NCBI RefSeq assembly: GCF_963678635.1
Contig: NC_087062.1
Span: 64,145,253-64,205,252 of the forward strand
Length of the DNA stretch: 60,000 bases
Source of the DNA: Symsagittifera roscoffensis
Lineage: Eukaryota > Xenacoelomorpha > Acoela > Convolutidae
Reading direction: 5' to 3'
Shown here: positions 23,993-33,457 of the stretch, in pieces
Position numbering within the stretch: the first letter of the stretch is position 1
Layout of the letters: the number at the start of each line of letters is the position of its first letter
Program-made: the position numbers and the translations under genes
The notes under the pieces: generated by a model
What the model was told of the DNA's origin: nothing
Databases searched by the model: none
The model's input: only the letters and a program-made list of their open reading frames with translations

Positions 23993-24841
23993 TTGCGTGG
24001 TCCATTCCAAATAACAGAAGTGCACCAAGGAAGTCGTTTTTATCGATTGAGCAGCGGACGAGCAGCTCATTACGAAAACATCAAACAGCACAATGCCTCA
24101 TCAAAGGACTGGTGCTTCCCAGCTGACATGCAGGAGGAAGACTATTTGGTAGTGGATCCTGCTTGTGAAGTGAATGAAAGAGGTACGCGCGACAAAAACG
24201 ACGGGAATGAGGTGGTAGATAATTGCAATCTGCCACTGGACCTGGAGTTGACCGAGCGAGTGGAGGTGGACGACGAAACTCTACCTTATGCCGAAGAGGA
24301 CTGGTACTGCCCAAAACAAACTGAAATCGAAAAAAGAGTACAGCCTGACTTTCCCTTCACCATGGAAACACGCCAGAGCAAAGGAAGGAACAAGAAAAAG
24401 TACAACCCGTATGGCGATGATTTCGTCATAGACAGGATAGTTTTAAGCGATATGATGGAAGTGCTGGTAGGACTGGATGAAGTAGCGGTGCCACAAGAGA
24501 TAGACTTAGTCAATGACATGGATCAGGATTGGATCGACGTTCACTCTGAACCAGAAGTAGAGTTCGAACTAGAGGTGGAGCAGACTCATGAGCATGAATT
24601 AACGAACCTGCGAGTGCTCGAATGGCTCCATGATCTGCCGGTAGATCCTGAAGAGACAATCTTGACGATTCAGGATGTCGATAAAGACGGCATCAAATAT
24701 GTCAGCCATGACAATACCGAGTCCAACTGGGTCGCTCCAGATGGCCATCTACGCGTTCCCGAATCCAGCCTCAATCTGCTCGATTTTGGGCGATCGACGG
24801 GGAATTCGATGGAAATGTTTGTCTGCGTAGTGGGGGTATGA
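23993..24841 (+). CDS. integrase C-terminal GPF module and long acidic tail, open for 282 codons
   Basis: The frame starts with RGPFQITEV, the GPY/F module of Ty3/gypsy integrases, and RLSSGRAAHYENIK. About 200 mostly acidic residues follow (YAEEDW, KYNPYGDDFVIDRIVLSD, FELEVEQTHEHEL) with no domain I can name. The tail is unusually long for integrase. It ends at a TGA (24839-24841) and the same frame continues directly into the macro-like module. The uninterrupted length, compared with the broken frames upstream, may be chance. Confidence 0.75.
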   Translation: MRGPFQITEVHQGSRFYRLSSGRAAHYENIKQHNASSKDWCFPADMQEEDYLVVDPACEVNERGTRDKNDGNEVVDNCNLPLDLELTERVEVDDETLPYAEEDWYCPKQTEIEKRVQPDFPFTMETRQSKGRNKKKYNPYGDDFVIDRIVLSDMMEVLVGLDEVAVPQEIDLVNDMDQDWIDVHSEPEVEFELEVEQTHEHELTNLRVLEWLHDLPVDPEETILTIQDVDKDGIKYVSHDNTESNWVAPDGHLRVPESSLNLLDFGRSTGNSMEMFVCVVGV

Positions 24842-25438
24842 CTCACCCATACCAAAAATCTGATCATTAAAAAACTAAAATTGGCAAGGGAAACCGGAGA
24901 ACTGGAAACGGAGGTCGAGAACGCTAAAAAACCACCTTGTGGACAAATTTTTGAATCTTATTTTGACATACCAAACCACTATTCAAATAATGTTGTCATA
25001 ACGGACAGCGATTTCATACTCACGGAACGTACATGCGCTATAGCGATTACCGCGGATGTAAGCTTCAAAACAGCACTAGCGGCTGACTTTAAGAGAGAGT
25101 ATAAGATTATCCAGTTTTTATGGAAACAAAGGCCTGGTGTGAGAGGGATGATAGCGCTGCCCCCTGTTGCATCACAGATACCAGGGAAATATTTGTGTTT
25201 CCTGGTTACTAAGGCCACTGATAAGCAACACGTGAATCCAGAGAGCTTGGTATTGGCCTTGACTCAATTTAGGGACTTTCTGGTTGAGAGAGGAGTGACC
25301 TCTCTCTCGTTACCATTCTATGATACCAATAGGGGAAAGCTACACTCGAGAGAGTTATATGCCCTTGTACATGTGATTTTTTCGGAAACTGACATAGAGG
25401 TTTACTTACATAAAAAGTACTATCTGAGCATATGCTAG
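24842..25438 (+). CDS. macro-domain-like module (OARD1/TARG1-related), copy 1, in frame with pol
   Basis: The frame is open from the codon after the pol TGA, so no own ATG is needed; the first 30 residues (KKLKLARETGELETEVENAK) look like a charged helical linker. Residues from about TCAIAITADVSFKTALAADF to the end follow the OARD1/TARG1 type of macro domain: a core strand followed by a DFK-type helix, then GKYLCFLVTKATDK, the helix PESLVLALTQFRDFLVERGV, the strand TSLSLPFYDTNRGKL, and helix/strand ALVHVIFSETDIEVYL. OARD1 removes ADP-ribose from proteins. The glycine-rich ADP-ribose loops of OARD1 (MGAG and GCGLD) are replaced here by FKTA and DTNRG, so binding or catalysis is doubtful. Homology is fairly clear; function is inference. 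This position is where many LTR elements carry an env or accessory gene. Confidence 0.7.
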   Translation, partial: LTHTKNLIIKKLKLARETGELETEVENAKKPPCGQIFESYFDIPNHYSNNVVITDSDFILTERTCAIAITADVSFKTALAADFKREYKIIQFLWKQRPGVRGMIALPPVASQIPGKYLCFLVTKATDKQHVNPESLVLALTQFRDFLVERGVTSLSLPFYDTNRGKLHSRELYALVHVIFSETDIEVYLHKKYYLSIC

Positions 25439-25887
25439 GAGTTGCATTCGGCGATAAGTGGTTTTTATTAAGTTCAGTTAATAGGCATTAGGGTCGAGTT
25501 TTAGGTTAGCTACTAGGGATTATGTTTTTATGTAATAGTGTCAATATGTGATGTTTATGTGTTATGTTGTTGTTAGACTATGTTTTAAGTGATGTTTATG
25601 TCATGAAAACCTGGAGCAATCCAGGTACAAAAAGTGACAGCGCTCATTTGTGTTTTCTTGATAAGATCGCAGGTGGAAGATCCACTTTGGTGCTAGTTTT
25701 TAAATCAACAACGAAAGAGAGTTTCAATGGATCATTTTTAAAAAATGTGAATGATGTTTTATCCTGGAAATGGAACGGCATGAAAGGATGGTTTTAAGTC
25801 GTGACTTGCTTTTTAGATCTTGATTTTTGTTGACTCAAAGAACCAAAAATCAAAAGAACTCGACGACAAGATGCATACGATAGAACG
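25439..25887 (+). other. spacer between the macro-like module and the second long frame
   Basis: This stretch is T- and G-rich and mostly non-coding, with repeated TATGTGATGTTTATGTGTTATG-like runs, followed by a short open frame (25564-25797) with no recognisable domain. It could hold a subgenomic promoter, splice acceptor or internal initiation signal for the downstream frame. The same spacer follows copy 2 (26492-26940). Confidence 0.4.
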
Positions 25888-25978
25888 ATGGGTGACACAA
25901 ATGACTTAATGGAATTTGTCTCAGCGAGTTTAGGAGCGACTCTGGACGAGATATACCAGCGGCTGATTGACTGTGATT
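25888..25978 (+). pseudogene. orphan 5' end of the second long frame (duplicated copy)
   Basis: It starts with ATGGGTGACACAAATGAC and encodes MGDTNDLMEFVSASLGATL and onward to the duplication junction, where it is cut off. This copy has GTC at the site where the downstream copy has TGA, so it preserves the sense codon. Confidence 0.6.
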
Positions 25979-25995
25979 TGAATGTTATTATATGA

Positions 25996-26490
25996 CAAAT
26001 TTTTGAATCTTATTTTGACATACCAAACCACTATTTAAATAATGTCGTCATAACGGGAAGCAATTTCATACTCACGGAACGTACATGCGCTATAGCGATT
26101 ACCGCGGATGTAAGCTTCAAAACAGCACTAGCGGCTGACTTTAAGAGAGAGTATAAAATTAACCAGTTTTTATGGAAACAGAGGCCTGGTGTGAGAGGGA
26201 TGATAGCGCTGCCCCCTGTTGCATCACAGATACCAGGGAAATATTTGTGTTTCCTGGCTACTAAGGCCACTGATAAGCATCACGTGAATCCAAAGAGCTT
26301 GGTATTGGCCTTGACTTGATTTAGGGACTTTCTGGTTGAGAGAGGAGTGACCTCTCTCTCGTTACAATTCTATGATACCAATAGGGGAAAGCTACACCCG
26401 AGAGAGTTATATGCCCTTGTACATGTGATTTTTTCGGAAACTGACATAGAGGTTTACTTACATAAAAAATACTATCTGAGCATATGCTAG
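25996..26490 (+). pseudogene. macro-domain-like module, copy 2, with one internal stop
   Basis: It is nearly identical in protein to copy 1 from QIFESYF to KKYYLSIC. A TGA interrupts it after LVLALT (about 26317-26319). Substitutions include TDSDF to TGSNF and FLVTK to FLATK. It lies between pol and the second long frame as a product of the tandem duplication. Confidence 0.75.
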
Positions 26491-26940
26491 GAGTTGCATT
26501 CGGCGATAAGTGGTTTTTGTTAAGTTCAGTTAATAGGCATTAGGATCGAGTTTTAGGTTAGCTACTAGGGATTATGTTTTTATGTAATAGTGTGAATATG
26601 TGATGTTTATGTGTTATGTTGTTGTTAGAGTATGTTTTAAGTGATGTTTTTGTCATGAAAATCTGGAGCAATCCAGGTAAGAAAGGTGACAGCGCTCATT
26701 TGTGTTTTCTTGATAAGATCGCAGGTGGAAGATCCACTTTGGTGCTAGTTTTTAAATAAACAACGAAAGAGAGTTTCAATGGATCATTTTTAAAAGATGT
26801 GAATGATGTTTTATCCTGGAAATGGAACGGCATGAAAGGACGGTTTTAAGTCGTGTTTTGCTTTTTAGATCTTGATTTTTGTTGACTCAAAGAACCAAAG
26901 AATCAAAAGAACTCGACGACAAGATGCATACGATAGAACG

Positions 26941-27960
26941 ATGGGTGACACAAATGACTTAATGGAATTTTGATCAGCGAGTTTAGGAGCGACTCTGGAC
27001 GAGATATACCAGCGGCTGATTGACTGTGATTTTGCACAAAAGGACCTAGGACTGGCGATGTTTGTGGTCGCGCTCCTCAATGCGTTAGGATGAGAGGGTC
27101 GAGGGAATCGCACCACTGTAGTGTTGATACTGGCCTTCGATGATTCCGGGACCGCCGAGAGAGGTCGAAACCGACTGATGAGATGGCGGTGAGGAGAAAT
27201 GTCTGGCCACGACTTGGTTCGTGAGCCGGGACTAGGCGAGCAGAGGGATCACCGGCAAGGTGAGATGCCCTTACCTGATCAACCTGTGCAGCCGCTCATC
27301 GGAGCGAAAAGACTACGTGATGGGTCGGGCCCGTCGCACTCAGCAGATTCTCCAACGGCTGCTGCTCCACTGAAGAAATTGAAGATGAATGAAATGGAGA
27401 TCCAGACCTCGAAGACTATTGAGACGTTGGAGAAGAAGAAAAAGTATCAGAGGGAGCTGTATGCCAAGCTGGAGGAGTACAGGGCAATAGCTCGACAAAA
27501 GACGAGTGGAAGAAGAAGTTCGAAGATAAGCAAATAGCCTTCAAATAAGATGAGGTAAAACACCTGAGAGAGTTATATATGGCAAGAGTGAGCCAAGTGT
27601 CACCGGTGGTTCTGGCGACTACGAACTCCTCGGATGGACCAAGGGACACACGTCCCAATGCGAAGGCACAGGAGTTGTACGCTCCGAGAGAGCCCGGAGC
27701 TCCTCAGCAGACATCACAGTCTGCTCTGAACCCAGGAATACGATACCGGATCCTTCAGACACCTATTTGATTCCCCAGTTTCAGGAGTCATTCAATCAGG
27801 TGGCCAGAGCAGCGATGAATGAGATCAACAGGACCACTGGCTGGACGCTGGGTAAAGGTCGTCCCTTCCCAACGCCTTGATAATTCCTCGAGTAGCTCGG
27901 AGCGAATACCTCGAGACATAGTACCAACGGGAACTACACATGGCGGAACGACTCAGAAAT
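26941..27960 (+). pseudogene. N-terminal part of the second long polyprotein (ORF-S), coiled coil
   Basis: The ATG at 26941 opens a frame with a TGA at codon 11 (a sense codon in the duplicate at 25888). It continues through SLGATLDEIYQRLIDCDFAQ and later through 27199-27537, which ends in a lysine-rich coiled coil (KLKMNEMEIQTSKTIETLEK, KKKKYQRELYAKLEEYRAIA). Fragments at 27579-27770 and 27819-27960 are proline/serine-rich. No catalytic domain is visible. By position it could be an ORF1-like nucleic-acid-binding or oligomerising segment, but that is inference. Confidence 0.5.
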
Positions 27961-27989
27961 CCCGCGTAGTGGACATCAGGAAGAACCTA

Positions 27990-28780
27990 ACGGTACGCAA
28001 CCCGTTCGTGCAAGTAGCCGCGGAGCATCTTCGAGCTTGTTTGAATGGCATGGGCCGGAACCCTGCCATAAGCAACCAGACAATTTCCCCAGGGATTCGT
28101 CATTTGGTTGGTGGAAATAGTTTAGTGAGGGATCTGAACGAGATCTTTGTGAATAGTTAGACCACTTTTCTATCTTTTGGAGGGGCCTCCGTGGCTGAGG
28201 TCATCAAAATGATGGATTAATAGGGCGAGGATCACCTAGACACGTTGGTGATAATGCTCGGGACCAATGACGTTGCAAGGGTCCCTGTAACCCCAGAGGG
28301 CAAGTGAAAGCCCCTATTGGTCTGCCTTCTGAACGAACTGAGGGAGAAATACAGGCCCAGACTCGTGATGCTGTGCACGATACCGCAGAACCCGGACGTA
28401 GGGCACGCCGGTGGCGGATTTCATGAACGGCAACGTGACTTGGTGGAACGAGATGACCCACAGAGAAGCTTCTGAACCTGGTGAGAAGCAATCCCAGCGA
28501 TCCGCGACTCATGGATCTTGAGAACATGCTGCGTATGATTGATCATCTCGCGCTCACGAGAGATGGGATAGTTTTCAACACCCAGCAAGGGAGACGCTGA
28601 TTAAACGACAAGTTCCAGACGCAGATAGGGGAAATGGAGCAAGAACTGATGACAACCAACTCACTGGCTCGGACCAGTTCGACTGAAGGATGAAGAGTGA
28701 GGGGTAATGTGCCGGAATCACTCGCCAATCGCCTCGGGCTCCTGAAATGGAAACGGGTGCAAACGGTTGCTCCAAGCTCA
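27990..28780 (+). pseudogene. SGNH/GDSL hydrolase domain 1 of ORF-S, broken
   Basis: Four SGNH blocks appear in order. Block I is GGNSLVRDLNEIFV (28110-28157), a GDSL motif with the aspartate changed to asparagine. Block II glycine is FGGASVAEVIKMM. Block III is LVIMLGTNDVA, with GTND around 28258-28269. Block V is RMIDHLALTRDGIVFN at about 28529-28580, where the usual D-x-x-H reads D-G-I-V. Stops interrupt it at 28158, 28218 and elsewhere. The family hydrolyses ester bonds in lipids or acyl groups. Related esterase domains are known in CR1-type LINE ORF1 and in Penelope-like Terminons, but are not standard in LTR elements. The altered D and H suggest this copy, or this domain generally, is inactive. 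Confidence 0.72.
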
Positions 28781-29440
28781 GATGTGAGAGAAAGGTTGGG
28801 GACTGCTCTTCCCCCTAGATGACAACTGTTGGAGAGCCGAATTGGGAGATCAATTGATCAGCGTCACACTAGCTCTCAGACCATATCGAGGACGAGTAAC
28901 CCGCCCGCCACGACAACTCCTGCTTCTACAGGAAACCCATCGACGAGCGCCATGCCGGCAGAAGGGATTGAGCCAAGCAGCGTGCTGCCTTGGAACCGTC
29001 CAGATCCCAGCGGTTGGGGACAGTATAAAACGGTTATGTCAACGAACCTGAACATATACACATTGACCTGTCGAGTGGATGCAAGGAGGATGATGGGTGG
29101 AGATGTTCCCACAATCTCGGGATTTTATCGAACACCGGGCGTGGACTGGCTGTTAGCGTAACAGGAACAGTTAAGCTCCGCGACCACGCTCAGGTTCGTG
29201 GACCTTGATGGATTGCCTCAGGAAAAAACCTTTTGGCCGTTGAATACCCGATCTCTTACGGACAACCGTCGGAGAGCCAGGGAATTGACACCACCTTCTC
29301 AGAGGGGCAAGTTTTTGACAGAGATTAAGCCCAGCAACAAGCATCATACGATGTATAGGCTGTTCTCTAAACCACCCGGCCAAGCTCCTGGTGGATATTC
29401 GAGAGACTATCCCCGAGCAACCTCAGTGGAGGGGGAGGAT
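28781..29440 (+). pseudogene. inter-hydrolase linker of ORF-S
   Basis: This stretch is open at 28829-29161 and at 29198-29620 in two frames. It is rich in S, T, P and R (SNPPATTTPASTGNPSTSA), followed by the better ordered stretches WNRPDPSGWGQYKT and FVDLDGLPQEKTFWPLNTRS. I recognise no domain. The low-complexity start looks like a flexible tether between the two SGNH domains. Confidence 0.5.
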
Positions 29441-30461
29441 AGAAGATACGCGGGAATGAAAATACCAGTGGGTGACAGCCTGTTTGCTGCCTATGATCCC
29501 CTGGATATAAAGGCTGCCAAATATCGGATAGTGGCCAGTTCAGACTATCTCTACACGCCTCGTTCTTTCTTTTGGCCCGACGTGATTTTCTTGACAGCAC
29601 CTAAATTGGACTGGGGGTAATCAGTAGGCATGACAATAAGCGTGCGGAGGACGATCAGCATGGATCTGCAGGTGATAGTAATTGCCGGCTCGAATGACCA
29701 CCTGCAGAGCAGAGGGTTGTTGTCCCGTCTGACAGATGGATCAATCCCGAGCAATGAAGTCAATTGCCGGGCAATTGCTCTCAGCCATGACCGAATTAGA
29801 GGCATCAGTGCAGCTACACTTCACCAAGAATATGGTGAAGATCGTCTTTGTGTTATCGCCGGGGTACGCCACATTGCCAGAGCCCTTACAGTTTGTGTAC
29901 ACGATGGTCACAACTCTAGCAGAGGGACGATTCAGCGTGATAATACCCGCGCCGAACAGAATAGTGGACCCCAATAACTATTACCCACCCCGTTCTGAGC
30001 TTCCCGCCATCTGGGCGGAAGTTTCCAATGCCATCGAGGGATTTAAGGATTGCAGCACAACTCGGTTGGTGCTGGACGAAACCCTGGGATTGGAGCTGTC
30101 CAACTTCGCCAGGTTACTGAAGTTGAGGCCAGGAGTAGATGATGATCACTTGTTGGTACAACAGGTGGCCAATGACCTCTGGTTCAGACAGATGGAGTAT
30201 GCTAGAATTGAACAGGGGAGGACGGTCAGAAGAAATATGACATCGGCAGAAGAGGACCTCATGGCGTTAGCCTTGAGGACTGAGCTACGCACCAATGCAT
30301 GGCTGTGTTTGTCGGCAAGAGTGTGTACCTTAGGAGAAGTCGCGTTCGAGCATGCACCGGCAGTAATCAAGGAGATACACAAATATCTGAAAAACTTGTT
30401 CAACGAGAGGGAGTTAGCCGGAGGCATGATGTTACAGTTGATGCAAACAGGGATGACGTGA
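29440..30461 (+). pseudogene. SGNH/GDSL hydrolase domain 2 of ORF-S, catalytic motifs kept
   Basis: Block I is KIPVGDSLFAAYDP (29458-29500, canonical GDS), followed by a strand-rich stretch ending WPDVIFLTAPKLDWG. Block III is LQVIVIAGSNDHLQSRG (about 29660-29710, G-S-N-D). A central strand/loop follows (KIVFVLSPGYATLPEP, FSVIIPAPNRIVDPNNYY). Block V is GVDDDHLLVQQVANDLW (about 30135-30190), giving the expected D-x-x-H. The pieces lie at 29198-29620, 29630-29977 and 29736-30461 with frame changes, so the reading frame is broken although each catalytic motif survives. The domain follows SGNH domain 1 in the same transcriptional direction, so the element appears to have carried two hydrolases. 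The substrate is unknown. Confidence 0.7.
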
Positions 30462-30469
30462 ACACGGTG

Positions 30470-32392
30470 TCGCTAGATAGATTCCAAGCCGATATTTTGG
30501 CCACGAGGTCATAAAATGAGAGATCACACGCTATCTTGGGTGGAATAGGAGTGGGATGGACGCCATCCATCCTGTCAACGTGTTACCCGAGGGCCTCCCG
30601 GAATCTGATCGCGAGCTTCGTCAAGGACATCTGGAAACTGTCGATTGGTCTAGTTCTGGCACTGTACGTGACGTTTGGTCACGAGAACTTTGTGAAGGGA
30701 CCTGCGAATCTCTTCACCCAAGCGTTGGCGAACCTGAGATTGGATGGACTCTTTACCCTGATCGCCAAGACATATGGTCGGTTGGGCGATTTGTTCAAGG
30801 TTTTACGCTACCCCGAACAACTGCAGGGAGCAAGGTCGAGAATTCAACGCGCAGTTGGAAACCGCCTCATACAGGAAGATGAAGAATTGGAGGATACTCT
30901 TGCTCCAGTACCTCCTGCAACAGAATAGGAGTATCACAGGAGAGGACAAGAAGGCAACGGGAGCGAAGGAACGCAAATAGTATTGTAGCATGCCCTTGCT
31001 GACAGATTTGGCTGTGATGATGCAGATCGATCCGCTGGCTCTGGTCCATGGTCTAAGGGAGTTCGTCACGAAGTTGTACGGACCTGTGATGTCATACGTG
31101 TTCCCAGACGTGCAAGTGAAGGCATACAGGAACTCGGTGTTGTATGTCAACTCAGTCTACGTTGTGGATTGTTCCGTGCTGAATTGGGTAGAACAGAAAG
31201 AGTGGAGAGGATTGGTCAGCGACGACAGTTTATTCGGAAGAATAGCGGATCCGGGAGGGATGTTGATGAGCTTCAACAGCAATTTCAAATGCAGAATAGG
31301 CGGTGAGGATCTTTCCCATGTCCAGTTTAATCCGAAGCCTTGAAATCTGCGACCAGTGCTTAAGGATCCAGGAGAGGCGATGTGGGTCCCACTTTGGCCG
31401 GAAGCATATGCACAAGTCAAAGAGAATCAGCAAGTGTGGCTTTCCGGGTCCAGGCCGCTGCCGGACCAATGCCCCCGATTTTCACCGACAAGGAGGATGT
31501 TGTTGGGGGTCTTGTCTCCTGTCATTGACCATCGCATCGGAGTAGCTCGTGATGCGGTAGAGAAAATGCGGAAATGGAGTGAAGGGATTGAGCCGCGTTT
31601 CATCAGTTGGAACGTTGCGACCATGCATACGTTGGACTTCATGTTTCCTAATGCATGGAGGTGGAAGAAGATCAAGGCACCGCCTTCCAGGAGGCCAGGG
31701 GTTTCTGCCGACGCGTGGAATGATGTGTATATACCAGCCAGTGATTAGTCACGATTGAAATGGCCAGGAGAAGTGAAGGTGATACTATTGGAGGTGGCAA
31801 AGGAGTGCAGAGGAAGCACTTACATAAAGGTCGACAAGCTGGCGCCATATGGCGACGAATCGGTAGAATTCCTGGTTAATGACGAGTTATTCTATCACGC
31901 AGGGGATCTGACCGTACCGGCGCGGCCGGACTCGGGCATGGACATGCGGGACCTGGCACGAACGATGATGAACATACGGATCAGGACGAAGATCATATGG
32001 AGGGAAAGGGAGGCAAGTCAAATGGATTGGATCTAGGAGCGTTGGAGAGAGACGTGCTGGAATACCCGTTCAGTAAAGACGACGACGGGGAAGTCGATGG
32101 AAATCTATTATTGATGACACCATTGTCATTCATGTCCCCTACGAGGAAGGCGCCGGCCAGTTTATCCCCAGTGGATCCAATAGGCCTGGCAATGGACTAC
32201 CGGAGTAGGGACATACAGAAACTGCTCCATGATTCACCAAGGAGGAGAAGAATTGACGAGACCATGAAGGTATACTTCCTGAGCACATTACCTGAGAGCA
32301 CATTAGGGACGCAGTACGTAATGAAAGTGGAGTTGAACCAACCCATCATGCGCGAGGTTCTGGAGAAAAATAATGAGCTTCGTAGGGTCTGA
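30470..32392 (+). pseudogene. ORF-S region X1, unknown function
   Basis: Frames at 30536-30928, 30990-31343, 31356-31748, 31755-32036 and 32111-32392 are mostly collinear with a few stops. Recognisable blocks are LTDLAVMMQIDPLALVHGLR, VYVVDCSVLNWVEQKEWRGL, GIEPRFISWNVATMHTLDF and LVNDELFYHAGDL. Short pieces in the same order occur inverted at 55.3-59.6 kb, and the segment around VVDCSVL also at 41.08-41.30 and 51.61-51.87 kb. The pattern of conserved residues between diverged copies shows it was a real protein. I know no family for it. A hydrophobic stretch near 30650 (WKLSIGLVLALYVTF) might be a membrane or buried helix. Confidence 0.55.
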
Positions 32393-32452
32393 ACTTCTGG
32401 TCAATTACAGAGGACAGTGCCGATGATCAGCAGATCACGAGAAAATTACCCG

Positions 32453-33285
32453 TCAGGCGAGCCAAGAAAGGGCTGAAGAGGTTGAAAGGGAAGACAGGAA
32501 GCAAAACTGTGAGTCAGAAAGTGGTGAAGTCGAAAGCGAGTGCAGTGGTGGCCTCGGTGGCAAAAGTACCTCGTCAAGTGAGAGTGGACAAGGAGATGGT
32601 GCGACGCCGGCCGGGGGAGAAAAATAGAACCTGATACCCCCTATGCTATTGGCAGGTTTGACCACAACGGCCACAAGATCGAAGAAAAGCGCACGGACTT
32701 TGGCGGACACGAAGCTCGAAATGGAAGTCATCAGTCAGTGTAGATCTGGAGGACTTGATGATTACAAGCCCTCGCGAACCAACATGGCCCGGATGAAGCT
32801 GGAGGGACAACTCGGCGTAATCGAGTATAGTCGGATCACAGTGCCAGACTCAGTTCATATGGGAGATCCAGCAGGTGGTTATGTAGAGATGCTTAAGGCA
32901 AGGAATTCCGCAAGAGGGCACTTGATGGCCTGGGACGAGAAGCGAGCCATGCAAGAGTATTTGAAGGAGCTGACGGAGAACTCTAATTTGAGTCGGAAAG
33001 AATACGGCCACGGTGATGTTCTCGGAGGCAAATGAAATCGGGCTGGAGAAACTGTTAGAAATCTCTTGGAGGGCGGTCCTCCAAAGATACTTCGACGAGA
33101 CGATGCATGCACCTGCGACGGTGGCAGCATACCTGGCCTATCCGTGTGCAGGAACTGACTTGCAGGTACGACTGGCCTGGTGTTTGATGGGAATCAAGAA
33201 GTCGGAACATGAGGCCAACAAGGACTCGAAATCAAAGGAACATGAGCTGGAATTGAATGGAAGCCCTGCGAGTGTTGATTTTTAG
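32453..33285 (+). pseudogene. ORF-S region X2, copy A, frameshifted
   Basis: The basic, serine/valine-rich stretch at 32453-32640 is followed by open frames at 32643-33035 and 33013-33285. The frame changes near 33007-33013, where copy A reads GGCCACGGTGATG and copy B reads GGCACGGTGATG, so one extra C breaks it here. Protein blocks include LEGQLGVIEYSRITVPDSVH, MQEYLKELTENSNLSRKEYG and RYFDETMHAPATVAAYLAYP. A diverged inverted copy lies at 56.16-56.37 kb. Function unknown. Confidence 0.55.
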
Positions 33286-33457
33286 AGACGATTCGGCGAT
33301 AGCCTGGGCTAAGCTTAAAGATGCCCTTTGCTTTGTGAGGTTCGTGGTGAATCGTATCCCCACTCCTGTTAAGGAAGAATGCATAAAAACCATTCGGCAA
33401 GGGGGAGTTGATTGTTAACGAAACTTTCTGAAGGCACTCCTGGAGCTATATCAGGAG

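Larger units (their letters stand above)
24942..27031 (+). repeat. tandem duplication of ~1.04 kb covering the macro-like module and the start of the next ORF
   Basis: Copy 1 (about 24942-25978) and copy 2 (about 25996-27031) are direct repeats with few differences. Both contain the macro-like module, the ~450-bp spacer and the ATGGGTGACACAAATGAC start of the following frame. The junction GAATGTTATTATAT lies between them. This is a local duplication, not a terminal repeat. Confidence 0.92.

Noticed and set aside
24979-25218. Minus-strand frame repeated at 26031-26270
   Set aside because: It is the antisense shadow of the macro-like module and is duplicated only because the module is.
24842-25438. 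Reading the frame after integrase as an env gene
   Set aside because: There is no signal peptide or transmembrane segment and the pattern fits a soluble macro-like fold.
27190-27540. Coiled-coil frame as a LINE ORF1
   Set aside because: Coiled coil plus a following esterase is reminiscent of CR1 ORF1, but no LINE ORF2 follows on this strand. The link remains a possibility rather than a call.
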